Of a stretch of DNA of 64,000 bases, positions 36,448-45,543 are shown piece after piece (position 1 is the stretch's first letter; each line of letters opens with the position of its first letter). The stretch is taken from contig JAZGGI010000033.1 in the NCBI GenBank assembly GCA_036480375.1, positions 1 through 64,000 on the forward strand, written 5' to 3'. A program made the position numbers and the translations under genes. A model generated the notes under the pieces. That model was given only the letters and a program-made list of their open reading frames with translations. It did not search any database and was not told the origin of the DNA. This DNA is from Candidatus Zixiibacteriota bacterium. GTDB taxonomy: Bacteria; Zixibacteria; MSB-5A5; GN15; JAAZOE01.

Positions 36448-37503
36448 ATGGATACCCACGTTGGAAATCAATTCGACGAGGTGGTACAGCTTGTCTCATT
36501 TCGACTCGGCGACGAAGAATTCGCTGTTGATATCCTTAAGGTTCAGGAAATCAATCGTATGGTCGAAATAACCAGGCTTCCAGACGCACCGCACTATTGT
36601 GAGGGAGTCATCAACCTCAGGGGCACTGTGATCCCGGTTCTTAACCTGCGCAAGAAATTCGACATGGATGGCAAGGAATGGGATAAGAATACACGCATAA
36701 TTGTCTGCGTCGTCGAAGGCAGTGTAGTAGGTATGGTCGTGGACGCGGTTGAAGAGGTCCTCAGGCTTCGCCGTTCGACCATCGAGCCAGCCCCTGATAT
36801 TGTCACTTCCTGCAACACCGACTACATCAATGGTGTAGCCAAATTGGACAAACGCCTGCTCATCTTCCTCGACATTTCACGTATTGCCGTGGAAGCCCAT
36901 AAGGCCGTGAAGTCGGAAACACAGTGCTACGAACCCCAGCCGAACATGAAAGCGGAGAATTCTACCAGCACCAGCCTGACTCTTGCCAGCGGTGCCGGTT
37001 TGGAAAGGAGAACTATGATGAACTCGATAGAGATGATCGTCACCAAACTTAAAGATGTAACTCGCGAATTAAACGAGAACACCGGTGAACTCGTATCCGC
37101 CGCCAACGAAATTGTTTCCTGCGCCCAGGCCACGGTGAAGGCGGCCGAGCATATGTCCGAGCTCACGGGTAAACAGGCTCAGTGTGCCGGTCAGGTGTCG
37201 ACGACTGTCGAAGAGACGACCGTTGCCTTCACAGAAGTGTGGAGAACCTCCGGTGACAATACCAGGAAGCTGGCTGAGATGATCAAGACCATTCAGACTG
37301 AAACTGAGAACGCCAGGCAGTCGATGGAGGCGGGCATCCAGGTTGTCTATAAGGGTCGGGAGATGGCTGACAAAGCCAATAGCTCTCTTAACGAGGCTGT
37401 CGACATGTCAAAGGAGGCGATGGGTGTGATAGAACAGATTACTCCCTCCTTTGGCCAGGCTGCAGGTACAAAGAAACGCGTCGAGCAAACCGTCACGATT
37501 TGA
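36448..37503 (+). CDS. CheW-domain/MCP-like fusion, truncated before the signalling tip
   Basis: A 351-residue protein. Residues about 12-150 form a complete CheW domain (VSFRLGDEEFAVDILKVQEI; YCEGVINLRGTVIPVLNLR). After a polar linker, residues about 195-330 are an MCP-type coiled coil (STTVEETTVAFTEVWRTSG...). The frame ends just where the kinase-contacting MCP hairpin should begin, so the signalling tip and return helix are missing. The start at 36448 fits GGAGG at 36435-36439. Base composition looks richer in G+C than its neighbours, and it is flanked by repeats. It is probably a decayed or incoming gene; no other che gene is in the window. Confidence 0.82.
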   Translation: MDTHVGNQFDEVVQLVSFRLGDEEFAVDILKVQEINRMVEITRLPDAPHYCEGVINLRGTVIPVLNLRKKFDMDGKEWDKNTRIIVCVVEGSVVGMVVDAVEEVLRLRRSTIEPAPDIVTSCNTDYINGVAKLDKRLLIFLDISRIAVEAHKAVKSETQCYEPQPNMKAENSTSTSLTLASGAGLERRTMMNSIEMIVTKLKDVTRELNENTGELVSAANEIVSCAQATVKAAEHMSELTGKQAQCAGQVSTTVEETTVAFTEVWRTSGDNTRKLAEMIKTIQTETENARQSMEAGIQVVYKGREMADKANSSLNEAVDMSKEAMGVIEQITPSFGQAAGTKKRVEQTVTI

Positions 37504-37964
37504 TAGCATCGACGTGAGATGCAGGAGTCTCGTTAAATCTCCCTCGGACTGTCATGTTCTAACGCTGCCGGAGAAGTATGATATGTAAGCGCGCGGCATT
37601 CCTGTTTTCACGTGCTTCGCGGATGACCGGTAGCCCGTCCTCTGACGATAGCCAGAGGATAGTTTCTCGCATACGGCATTCGCAATTATCCCATACATTT
37701 TATGCATTTTCCGAATTCATCCTTATATGTAAGATGAAACATATTACAATTAAGCAATCACCCGTAAGGGCGCGGTTTCCGCGCCAGATGATAGAGTACA
37801 GGCATTTATTCGGGCCGGGAAACCCGGCTCCTGCAGAAAAACAGGCCATCGCCTGTTCCCCTGCCAGGCCTTTGCCTGTCTTGAGAGGGTCGCCCGCAGG
37901 GCGGGGTGTGTACATTAAGGTAGAATAAGATAAATGACTAACTTCTTGTCAAAAGTTCAGATAA

Positions 37965-38057
37965 ACTACGCGACAGCCAAAAAGGGATGACATCCCCGAC
38001 AGCTGAAAACAGGCCTTTGCCTGAAAATTGACAAAACGAACCCAATTCGCTGTAACT
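37965..38057 (+). repeat. Interspersed hairpin repeat copy
   Basis: It matches positions 248-333 almost base for base (GCGACAGCCAAAAAGGGATG, then the CCCCGACAGCTGAAAACAGG core and AACGAACCCAATTCGCTGTAA end region). Confidence 0.88.
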
Positions 38058-38132
38058 CATACGGGAACATTTACATATAAGGAATTATCAGAAATGCAAT
38101 TGTGGATAACTCTTTATTTTTGCATAAAATTG

Positions 38133-38232
38133 GTCATTGCATGGAGGTCCCGTGAAACACGGGAACGACGTGGCGATCTGCATTTAAAAACCAGAGATTG
38201 CCACGTCCGGCAACTGTCGGATTCGCAATGAC
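38133..38232. repeat. Second TIR element (GTCATTGC ends)
   Basis: A 100-base element with terminal inverted repeats GTCATTGC (38133-38140) / GCAATGAC (38225-38232) and inner arms GACGTGGCGATCT (38167-38179) / AGATTGCCACGTC (38195-38207). A CCCGTG/CACGGG hairpin lies in the left arm. It resembles a widespread class of non-coding palindromic repeats. Confidence 0.78.
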
Positions 38233-38272
38233 GGGGTTTTTTCTGATATGTTTATTTTGCGATTATCCAAAA

Positions 38273-38305
38273 AAAGCGGTGTGGGGGCCGAAAAAAACGG
38301 CCCCC
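38273..38305 (-). terminator. Terminator of the Ton-like cluster
   Basis: An 8-bp G+C stem (38283-38290/38298-38305, GGGGGCCG/CGGCCCCC) with a 7-A loop. On the minus strand a T-run follows after nine bases. Confidence 0.6.
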
Positions 38306-38395
38306 AGGTAGCTAATGAGCGCGGGCATCATCCAAAAGAGCTCCCAGCCAATGCTCCCCCGGATGATATTCATGTTTTCCCATATGCGGATAACA

Positions 38396-39163
38396 CTAAT
38401 GTCCCTGGATATCTTTATTATCGATAATGAATTTTATGACATACGAAATCCAAATCCCGACCGGCTGACCGTTTTGAATCGCCGGAGAAAATACCGATTT
38501 GTATGCCGCCTTCAGAGCTTCCTCCTCAAATCCCATCTTCGGCTTGGTACATTTGGCAATCTGAGCTTTGAGGACTTTTCCTTCTTTGCCAACAAATACT
38601 TCAACTGTCAGCGTAGCATCAAACCCCGCCTCAAGCGCCAACCGAGGATAGATCGGTTCTTCCTTATGTACAAATTCCGGATTTATCTCAACCGGAACGA
38701 ATTCTGTTGACTTGGGAATTTGCTCCCCAGACCCAATCGCACCTAATTCGCCAATGCCCGAGTTTGGATCAACCCCGATCCAGGCTTGTGCGTCAATCAA
38801 TTCCTTTATTTCTTCATTTGTCATTAAACTGCTTTCCATCTTGTCATTGCTCAAATCCGAAATCATCACAGGTCGCCCCGTTAGTTTATCAATTAGATTT
38901 TTCATATTCCCTTCCGGCCTTTTTTTCCTGCCGCCCGACACTGGGTCATCCCTCACTATTATGGGGCGTGGTTCTATATGAATATATGAGCCTTCGGAGG
39001 TATCATCCTCCGGTATGACTATTGCATCAGGCATCAATAGTAATGCCGTCGTTATTGAAACAATCGCCAGCATCGTCGACATCAATATCCCGATGAGCAT
39101 GTTTTTCTGGTAGCATTGTTTTAATTCAAATGCTCCGTACGGTACGTTTAAATTCTGTGACAT
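38396..39163 (-). CDS. TonB-family energy transducer (copy 1)
   Basis: A 255-residue protein: short cytosolic N-terminus with PYGAFELKQCYQKNM, one transmembrane helix (about 22-44), a periplasmic linker poor in the usual Pro-Lys repeats, and a TonB C-terminal domain (about 165-250; YPRLALEAGFDATLTVEVFV, KAAYKSVFSPAIQNG). The start at 39163 has GGAGG upstream. It is the last gene of the cluster, and its N-terminal motif is shared with the other TonB (39997-40722), suggesting duplication. Confidence 0.92.
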   Translation of the reverse strand: MSQNLNVPYGAFELKQCYQKNMLIGILMSTMLAIVSITTALLLMPDAIVIPEDDTSEGSYIHIEPRPIIVRDDPVSGGRKKRPEGNMKNLIDKLTGRPVMISDLSNDKMESSLMTNEEIKELIDAQAWIGVDPNSGIGELGAIGSGEQIPKSTEFVPVEINPEFVHKEEPIYPRLALEAGFDATLTVEVFVGKEGKVLKAQIAKCTKPKMGFEEEALKAAYKSVFSPAIQNGQPVGIWISYVIKFIIDNKDIQGH

Positions 39164-39173
39164 AATTCCCCTC

Positions 39174-39452
39174 CTATTTAAGTTCAATCATTTGCCCAGC
39201 AGCATTCCGCAACTGAGAATTAACTTCGGCCTTTTCATTTTGATATTGAATATTCGGCGCGATCAATGCCGCTCGATACGGCTCCATATAATTTATTAAC
39301 AGAGCCGTCCCTCCGGCTGATGCGATTATTGCCCCGATGACAATACCAAATAACAGCCCAATAAACCATTGGCGCAATCTTAAAGAATATACAATATTTA
39401 GGCAGTTGGATGAGGTTGGGGGATTTGGCGAAGTAACCGAAAAAAGACTCAT
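39174..39452 (-). CDS. Small single-pass membrane protein of the Ton-like cluster
   Basis: A 92-residue protein with one hydrophobic helix (LLFGIVIGAIIASAGGTALL, about residues 33-52), a polar N-terminus ending LRLRQW, and a charged C-terminal tail likely in the periplasm. AGGAGGGAGAT precedes the ATG, so translation is well supported. It is ten bases upstream of the TonB gene. The family is not recognised; an accessory subunit role is inferred from position. Confidence 0.8.
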   Translation of the reverse strand: MSLFSVTSPNPPTSSNCLNIVYSLRLRQWFIGLLFGIVIGAIIASAGGTALLINYMEPYRAALIAPNIQYQNEKAEVNSQLRNAAGQMIELK

Positions 39453-39531
39453 ATCTCCCTCCTGACGAAAAGGGTTTTACAGCACATGCGCTGCTATATT
39501 AATCAGTCTTTTTTCTCGTAATCTGTCAGTC

Positions 39532-39795
39532 TTAGCCTAACGCAGCGGTTGAGGTCAAATCGACTTTGGCCAACGATACTGCCGAACTGCTTTTAATCTC
39601 ATTCTTAATACTCGAAGCTTCCGGTCTTTGAACGACAATAGTAACCGAAACGATCATGGCAAACACAATCAGCGCCAATATAGCGGCCAAAACAAATTCA
39701 CGAAACCAATCCTGCCGCCAATAATAATCCATTAATTCTCGATTTGTTAAGGCCCTTTCGATTGATGAGTTGACGTCCGCATTATCAAAGTTCAT
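39532..39795 (-). CDS. Second small single-pass membrane protein of the Ton-like cluster
   Basis: An 87-residue protein with an N-terminal helix region (SIERALTNRELMDYYWRQDW), one transmembrane helix (about residues 36-54) and a short Ala/Ser-rich tail. Its layout (xxRQWF/xxRQDWFREF before the helix) parallels the protein at 39174-39452. AAGGGATGG lies before the start. It sits between the two TonB genes. No family is recognised. Confidence 0.8.
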   Translation of the reverse strand: MNFDNADVNSSIERALTNRELMDYYWRQDWFREFVLAAILALIVFAMIVSVTIVVQRPEASSIKNEIKSSSAVSLAKVDLTSTAALG

Positions 39796-39996
39796 TTTCC
39801 ATCCCTTCTTTTCCGCGGCAAATTACCGCGCATAACGCCTGTTTTCTCGGATTAATGAACCAGAATTTCCCGGACAAACCGGGAGACGGAATATTTTGGG
39901 CTGCTTAATTTGTGAGGTAAAGACGGTGTCAAACGTCTTTGGCGGGGGGATTATAAGAGAGAGTGTTTTTAATAACACTCCCTCAAATCTTGAATA

Positions 39997-40722
39997 TCAA
40001 TTATTCAACTTAAAATCGATGCCGTATGAAATCCAACAACCAATCGGAGCTCCGTTTTGAATAGCCGGCCGATATTTACAATCATAGGCGGCCTTTATTG
40101 CGGCTTCTTCAAAGCCCATATTAGGTCTTGTACAGTGCTTCGCCTGAGCCTTTTTTACATTCCCATTTTTATCGACGAATGCCTCAACAATAACTTTCGC
40201 GGTAAAACCGCCTTCTTGCGCCAGACGCGGATACACCGGAATTTCCTCGTAAATCTGTTCAGGATAGACTTCAACCGCAATGAACTCATCCGGTGATGGC
40301 ATATAGTCTTCTTCGGGAATGTCAATAAGGAGCTCAGAGCCTTCGCCTTCGTCGCCAAAAACCGGCGCGTTAATCTCCTGCAAATCTTCACGAGAAGCGA
40401 TAACGATATCCTCGTCGATAACTTCATCATCATCGACAGCCGTCGGAATACCGACTTTGGGAGCGGTGATTTTCGGCTTATCGATATTAATTTGCGGAGG
40501 CTTAGCCGCCAATGAAGGAGGAGCGCCCAGCTCCGCGATCGTCTTGATGCGGATAACATTTGTCGGTACCATATCCTCATAAGTAATAACTCGATAAATC
40601 CAGACTCCGAAACCGATCAAAACAGTCAGCGCAATGGTCGAAAGGGTGCCAAACATCATATTGCGTTGATAGGTCGATTTTAACTCAAACGCGCCGTAAG
40701 GAGTTGCTACTGAATTAGCCAT
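39997..40722 (-). CDS. TonB-family energy transducer (copy 2)
   Basis: A 241-residue TonB-like protein with N-terminal ATPYGAFELKSTYQRNM, one transmembrane helix (about 24-44), a linker with acidic DDDEVIDEDI, and a TonB C-terminal domain ending YGIDFKLNN. It starts at ATG 40722, with GGGGAGG eight bases upstream and one base after the ExbD stop. It presumably couples ExbBD proton flow to an outer-membrane receptor; none lies in the window. A small hairpin GAGTGTT/AACACTC at 39961-39980 lies just beyond its stop. Confidence 0.93.
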   Translation of the reverse strand: MANSVATPYGAFELKSTYQRNMMFGTLSTIALTVLIGFGVWIYRVITYEDMVPTNVIRIKTIAELGAPPSLAAKPPQINIDKPKITAPKVGIPTAVDDDEVIDEDIVIASREDLQEINAPVFGDEGEGSELLIDIPEEDYMPSPDEFIAVEVYPEQIYEEIPVYPRLAQEGGFTAKVIVEAFVDKNGNVKKAQAKHCTRPNMGFEEAAIKAAYDCKYRPAIQNGAPIGCWISYGIDFKLNN

Positions 40723-40723
40723 T

Positions 40724-41344
40724 TTATTCACCTCCCCTTAGAACTTTTTCAACCATCCGCGCATCGCGATTTTCCCAGGGGGCCTGGGCATAGCGGTATG
40801 AAAAACGTTTAGATTTAAATTCTTCATATCGATCGTGCCTCGAATCATTGAATTCCCTAATGGTTACATCAAGTTCCTTAGCCGTCGCGGCATTGAAAGA
40901 CCGCTCAATCAAATCGATTTCATCGAGCACATCTACAAAGGTACTGTACCTTGCGTCTTCATTAATAATAATCAGCGTATTGAGCTTGGCGTTTTCTTTG
41001 TTCCTAGCCACCAGCAACGTTCTCAGGGAATCGGCACGCATTGGGGTCGGCAGGTCTCTTCCAATACTCCAGTAGAAATTATTTTCGCCGTCAATTCGGA
41101 GAGTAAGCAAATTTGAATCTTTGACTTTAATTTCTGCTCCAGTATCGTCTATGGGAGGTAGATTGATTTCCATCGCCTGCGGCATGGAGAATACGGTCGT
41201 AACCATGTAGAATATCAGGAGGAGAAACGCGATATCGACCATCGGCGTCATATCGATGCGAATAGCAAGACGTCGTTTGGGGCGCCTGAGTCCTCCACCT
41301 TTTCCTTTTTGCGGTCGGTCACCGCCTACAGCTGCTCCACCCAT
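40724..41344 (-). CDS. ExbD/TolR-family protein, extended form
   Basis: A 206-residue protein with a Gly/Lys/Arg-rich N-terminus (about 28 residues), then the hallmark IDMTPMVDIAFLLLIFYM helix with the proton-relay Asp. The periplasmic domain is longer than usual, with about 60 extra charged residues at the C-terminus (HDRYEEFKSKRFSYRYAQAP). It lies downstream of a normal-length ExbD (41392-41862), so the cluster has two different ExbD subunits. Confidence 0.93.
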   Translation of the reverse strand: MGGAAVGGDRPQKGKGGGLRRPKRRLAIRIDMTPMVDIAFLLLIFYMVTTVFSMPQAMEINLPPIDDTGAEIKVKDSNLLTLRIDGENNFYWSIGRDLPTPMRADSLRTLLVARNKENAKLNTLIIINEDARYSTFVDVLDEIDLIERSFNAATAKELDVTIREFNDSRHDRYEEFKSKRFSYRYAQAPWENRDARMVEKVLRGGE

Positions 41345-41391
41345 TTAAATCACCGCCTTTAAAAAACTGTTTTCACATATAATCCCGGACA

Positions 41392-41862
41392 TCATAAATC
41401 AGTCTCCAAACTGGTAATAATCTGGAATCGTGGCAGATGCTGTTCCTGAAGCGTATTCATAATTTGCTCCATGGTTCCAAAACTCGATTCCTTATCCGCC
41501 TTGATCACCAAAAACGCCCTGGGATTTCTGACACGGGCTCCGTTAATATAATCACCCACATTTCGCGGGGTTGCCTCATCATAAACCCTGACCGGCCGGG
41601 AAATCTCTCTGCCGTCAATAGTCACCATCTCCTTAATAATATAATCGACAAAAATCGAATCTTCGGAAGTTACGGTGACATTGATAATGTCTCTATCCGG
41701 CAAAGAAACCATTGAATGCGATGACGGCAAATCCACATTTTTCTTCTCCGGGGGCTTAAACTGAGTAGTCGCCATATAAAAAATGAGAAGCAGAAAGGCG
41801 ATGTCAACCATCGGAGTCATATCGATTAAGATGCTTATCCGCCGTTTCTTTTTTATCTTCAT
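41392..41862 (-). CDS. ExbD/TolR-family protein, standard form
   Basis: A 156-residue ExbD with a short basic N-terminus, helix ILIDMTPMVDIAFLLLIFYM containing the conserved Asp, and a periplasmic alpha/beta domain ending near the C-terminus (LPRFQIITSLETDL). It overlaps the exbB stop by four bases (ATGA), with AAGGAGC eight bases upstream, so it is coupled to ExbB. Confidence 0.94.
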   Translation of the reverse strand: MKIKKKRRISILIDMTPMVDIAFLLLIFYMATTQFKPPEKKNVDLPSSHSMVSLPDRDIINVTVTSEDSIFVDYIIKEMVTIDGREISRPVRVYDEATPRNVGDYINGARVRNPRAFLVIKADKESSFGTMEQIMNTLQEQHLPRFQIITSLETDL

Positions 41863-42617
41863 TTATGATGCTCCTTGGCTTTCAACATCTGAAGAATTTC
41901 ATAACTGGCTTCGTCAGTAGTGTAGTTGAAAGCGTCAACCTTATTAACAAAGAAATTGTAGAAAAAAATACCCAAAATACCCGAAGCTAAACCACCGGCC
42001 GTATTAACCAGCGCCTCGGAAATACCGCGGGCCAATGCCTGAGCGTCAATAACACCGCCAGTGGTGTGACCGGTCGCCGCAAAGGCGCGAATCATCCCAA
42101 TCGTAGTTCCCAGAAGGCCGACCATAGTAGCGACTGAGGCAATCGTAGAAAGAGCGATCAGGTTGCGTTCCAGAAGCGGTCCCTCAAGAGCGTTGGCTTC
42201 TTCGATAGCCGACTGAGTCGCCGCTATCTTTTTATCGGTGTCAAACGAGTCATCTTCTTTGATGCGCATATACCGTTCAATCCCGGCACGCAGAACATTG
42301 GCCGTTGTACCGCGCTGCTTATCGCAAGCGGCCAGAGCCGATTCATAATCATTGCTCTGCAAATGACCGATTAAATTTTTGAAAAATACCTGAACCGAGC
42401 TTTTGCCTTTGGCTACACGCAACGACATGAATCTTTCCACAACAAATGCCAGAAGCATCAGCAAAATCGCTATCAGAACAACAACCAGAGGCCCACCTTC
42501 ATATAAAGTATGCAAAATCGTTCCACGTTCCGCGCTTGCGAAAATCACGCCCCATAATATCCCGCCTACGACAAACGAGATCAGAGTATTGAGGGTTACA
42601 AAAATTGTCTGTTTCAC
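41859..42617 (-). CDS. ExbB/TolQ/MotA-family proton channel
   Basis: A 252-residue protein with an extra N-terminal helix, TM1 (VVVLIAILLMLLAFVVE), a cytosolic middle, then TM2-TM3 with the family signature LSTIASVATMVGLLGTTIGMI and GISEALVNTAGGLASGI. It forms the proton-conducting motor with ExbD. The start is GTG, with GGAGGAA upstream. It is the only ExbB in a cluster with two ExbD and two TonB. Confidence 0.95.
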   Translation of the reverse strand: MKQTIFVTLNTLISFVVGGILWGVIFASAERGTILHTLYEGGPLVVVLIAILLMLLAFVVERFMSLRVAKGKSSVQVFFKNLIGHLQSNDYESALAACDKQRGTTANVLRAGIERYMRIKEDDSFDTDKKIAATQSAIEEANALEGPLLERNLIALSTIASVATMVGLLGTTIGMIRAFAATGHTTGGVIDAQALARGISEALVNTAGGLASGILGIFFYNFFVNKVDAFNYTTDEASYEILQMLKAKEHHK

Positions 42618-42655
42618 AGCTACAATTCCTCCACCTAATATTTACGTTTCAAATC

Positions 42656-43648
42656 CTAAATTTCTTTACCTTTAAGGGCCAAGACCAAAAAGGCCCCTAA
42701 CGCGACAAACATACCGCCGGTGGTCAGTCCTATAAAAGACATAAGCGAGTAAGAATCTCCCACCTGAGTCACCATCACCGACGAGTCAAAACCATACCGA
42801 GCCCCGATAAACGACAGAACCAGCATTCCCAGCCAGATAAGCACCGGAATCCAGTTAAACTTCAAAGTTTTCTTTAGATGAAGAGCAAACGCGTCGGCAT
42901 CTTTCATTTTGACTCCAAACAACAAATATAAATTATAAGCGCCCATTCCGAGACAAGACAATAAAAAGAGAATCATTAAAATTCCAGTCAGGATCAGAAT
43001 AAATCCGCTTGAAAAAACATAAGAACCGTAAGTCCCAATCGATATCAAGGCACCGATACCGCTTATTGAATACCGATCATAAGTCACCTCTGTAATAGTC
43101 GTCATATTGGGGGGAATAACATCTTCTTCTGTCCCGGCCGCCATAAGACTGTCAGCCATCGTGGAATCAGCGTCAGCCAGAGCCTCTTCAATCGGTTGTT
43201 GTTCGGCAACAACCGTTTCCGGATCTTCCGTAACGGCGGCATCATCCTGAGTATCATCAGCAATAACGGTCGAATCCTTCATATCTTCCGTAGCCGTTGT
43301 ATCGGCAACAGCTTCTGTCGCAAAGACCTGTGGGACAAGACGATGCGTCACAATCTCAAAATGCCCCGAAAACCACGGCAGAAATATCGCCAAAATCATA
43401 ATTACCGAAACCGCCGCCAGAAACATCTTTTCAACATTCGACACCCTGACTTCAAGTAAGGTGCAACGATCCCGAACTTCGCCCTGGCTCTGTCCGAATT
43501 TGGCCATTACTTTTTCAATAAGCGATTTGCGTTCTTCGTCCGATTTGAACAGGTTGCCGGCTTTTCCTGGAAACACGTCAAATCCGATATACTTAAACCG
43601 CTCATTGGAACTATCATACGGTTGTTTTTTCTTTTCACCGTCAGTCAT
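42656..43648 (-). CDS. Polytopic membrane protein with acidic periplasmic loop (Ton-like cluster)
   Basis: A 330-residue protein. A cytosolic N-terminus with a coiled-coil-like stretch (about 40-70) leads to TM1 (about 78-96), then a roughly 100-residue acidic, Ala/Thr-rich extracytoplasmic loop (DTTATEDMKDSTVIADD...), and four more hydrophobic segments from about residue 195. GGGAGATTTT precedes the ATG. It lies between the TPR protein and ExbB on one strand. I do not recognise the family; a structural part of the same complex is inferred from position. Confidence 0.82.
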   Translation of the reverse strand: MTDGEKKKQPYDSSNERFKYIGFDVFPGKAGNLFKSDEERKSLIEKVMAKFGQSQGEVRDRCTLLEVRVSNVEKMFLAAVSVIMILAIFLPWFSGHFEIVTHRLVPQVFATEAVADTTATEDMKDSTVIADDTQDDAAVTEDPETVVAEQQPIEEALADADSTMADSLMAAGTEEDVIPPNMTTITEVTYDRYSISGIGALISIGTYGSYVFSSGFILILTGILMILFLLSCLGMGAYNLYLLFGVKMKDADAFALHLKKTLKFNWIPVLIWLGMLVLSFIGARYGFDSSVMVTQVGDSYSLMSFIGLTTGGMFVALGAFLVLALKGKEI

Positions 43649-43688
43649 AAAATCTCCCGTAAATCAACTCCTACAACTCAACTCAATA

Positions 43689-45476
43689 TCAAAATTCAAA
43701 CTCGGTATCCGATTTGCCTTTTTTGGCATCCGCGTTTCCCGGCTCGCATTTCAAAACTCTATTATACCAGTCAAAGGCGTTCTTAAAAAAAGGACGCGAT
43801 TCTTCTTTTTTATCCTTTTCAAGCAAATCGGCGGCATATAGATGATAGCCCTGGGCGATATAAAGCATGACATTGGCATTGCCGCAATTGTCCATGCCCT
43901 TATCCTTGAAACAATTTAAAGCCCGCTTAAAATACCCGATGGCTTTCAAATAATCAGTGTAGCAGTCGGTGCCGAAGTAAGAGAAACCAAGAGTAATCAA
44001 AGCGTCGCAACTGGTCGTATCTTTGGCATACAGTTTTTCAGTCCACAAAATACCGTTATCGCAGTCGGCTAACTGGCGTATATAAGTATCTGAAAGCAAC
44101 AAATAGGCGCGCGTTTTAGTAGAATCGAGCTCAACCACTCTATGCAAATAATTCACCGATTTTTCCCAATCTTCGAGCTGCAATGTACAATATGAGGCAT
44201 TAAGATAAATATTGGCGTCATCCGGACCGATATCAATGCGACGGTCATAATACGTCAGGGCGTCGGCGTATTCCTTAATCTGATGAAATGAAATCGCCGC
44301 CAAAACCGCGTAACGCGAATTCTCAGGCCTGAGCTCACTGGCGGTAACATAATATTTGGCCGCGTTGGCATGATCATCCAGATCCTTATAGGCATCCGCA
44401 ATTCTACGATTCAAATCGGCATCCGGTTCCCATTCGGTATCCTGTTCTTTCATCCACTCGATATGGTTGTTTAAATAATCTATCCCCGCCTGATACTCTT
44501 CAAGGATAATTTTCGAACGACCCAGATAGAGATAGATATTACTGGGGACATCACCAATGGAAAGAACATAACTGAAGGCAGAATCAGCATTTGCATAAAA
44601 GCCTCGATTAAAATAAGCGCGACCCATATTAAAAAATACTTCACCCCCCGTACTGTCATTCGATAATTCAATAAATTTGCCGTATGACCAAATGGCCTCA
44701 TCAAATCGCTGCTTTTTCGTTTCCTGATCTCGCGCCGAGAGTCCCGCCATAGTATATAGTTTACCCGCTTCCTTCCAGGCATAAGCGTAGGTCGTATCCC
44801 GGCTGAGTACAACACTCAGTTGATCCAACGCCTCACTATACTGATTCTGAACCATGTAGGCGCGAGCTAATCGGAAATATACATCAAGATTGGTCGTATC
44901 CATTTCAATGACTTGATTGTACTCATTGATAGCCAAAGGATATATTTTGGAGAAATAGTTGGCGTCGCCAAGATTTACATGAAACTCGGCCTGATCCGGA
45001 CCAATCTGGATAGCTCTGCGGAATTCAACATCGGCCCTGGTATATTCTTCCCGTTCCATATAAACCAGACCCAGTCCATTATGGAACCACGACTTCTCAT
45101 CTTTGGCTTTATCAATACCTTTTTTAAAATCCTTTTCAGCATCATCAATTTTACCCAGTTGCAGCAAGACTCGGCCCTTCAAATACAGAGCTTCATATAG
45201 TTTTGATTTTTTATCCAGAGTAATTTCAAATTGATCGAGGGCATCCTCATAATTTCCCTGGGCAAAGAAAATCTTACCCTTTAAAAAGTAATTATAGGCA
45301 TAGGAAGGATCTGTTTTGATAATACCATCAAGTAATATCTGCGCTTGTGTCGTATCATGATTGTTTAATGCCTCGGTTACCCGAGGATCGATTTCCTCGG
45401 CAAAAATAGTCGAAGAAAACACCCCCGCCATAATCATTAAAATGCAAATCCATCGTGATGCTTTAAAAGAAGCCAT
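43689..45476 (-). CDS. Exported TPR-repeat protein of the Ton-like cluster
   Basis: A 595-residue exported protein with signal peptide (cleavage near IFAEE) and about twelve TPR units across nearly the whole length (AYNYFLKGKIFFAQGNYEDAL, LGLVYMEREEYTRADVEFRRAI, and others). I use ATG 45476 because the longer in-frame start would overlap the upstream small gene and hide the signal peptide. It precedes the membrane and ExbB genes, so it is probably a periplasmic scaffold for the complex. Confidence 0.88.
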   Translation of the reverse strand: MASFKASRWICILMIMAGVFSSTIFAEEIDPRVTEALNNHDTTQAQILLDGIIKTDPSYAYNYFLKGKIFFAQGNYEDALDQFEITLDKKSKLYEALYLKGRVLLQLGKIDDAEKDFKKGIDKAKDEKSWFHNGLGLVYMEREEYTRADVEFRRAIQIGPDQAEFHVNLGDANYFSKIYPLAINEYNQVIEMDTTNLDVYFRLARAYMVQNQYSEALDQLSVVLSRDTTYAYAWKEAGKLYTMAGLSARDQETKKQRFDEAIWSYGKFIELSNDSTGGEVFFNMGRAYFNRGFYANADSAFSYVLSIGDVPSNIYLYLGRSKIILEEYQAGIDYLNNHIEWMKEQDTEWEPDADLNRRIADAYKDLDDHANAAKYYVTASELRPENSRYAVLAAISFHQIKEYADALTYYDRRIDIGPDDANIYLNASYCTLQLEDWEKSVNYLHRVVELDSTKTRAYLLLSDTYIRQLADCDNGILWTEKLYAKDTTSCDALITLGFSYFGTDCYTDYLKAIGYFKRALNCFKDKGMDNCGNANVMLYIAQGYHLYAADLLEKDKKEESRPFFKNAFDWYNRVLKCEPGNADAKKGKSDTEFEF

Positions 45477-45543
45477 TGTTCGCTCAAACCCTTTCAGTTC
45501 AAAAGAAACCAAGAATTCCATAATACAAAAAACGCCTATTATG

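Larger units (their letters stand above)
37504..38395. repeat. Repeat-dense intergenic island 2
   Basis: It contains short hairpin-rich strings (AACAGGC/GCCTG near 37838-37880, GGGCCGGGAAACCCGG near 37811), a plus-oriented copy of the interspersed repeat (37965-38057), and a TIR element (38133-38232), then the terminator at 38273-38305. Open frames here consist of repeat sequence and are not called as genes. Confidence 0.7.

Noticed and set aside
37578-37928. Open frames on both strands in the second repeat island
   Set aside because: They consist of short hairpin repeats and G+C-rich palindromes; no coding signature.
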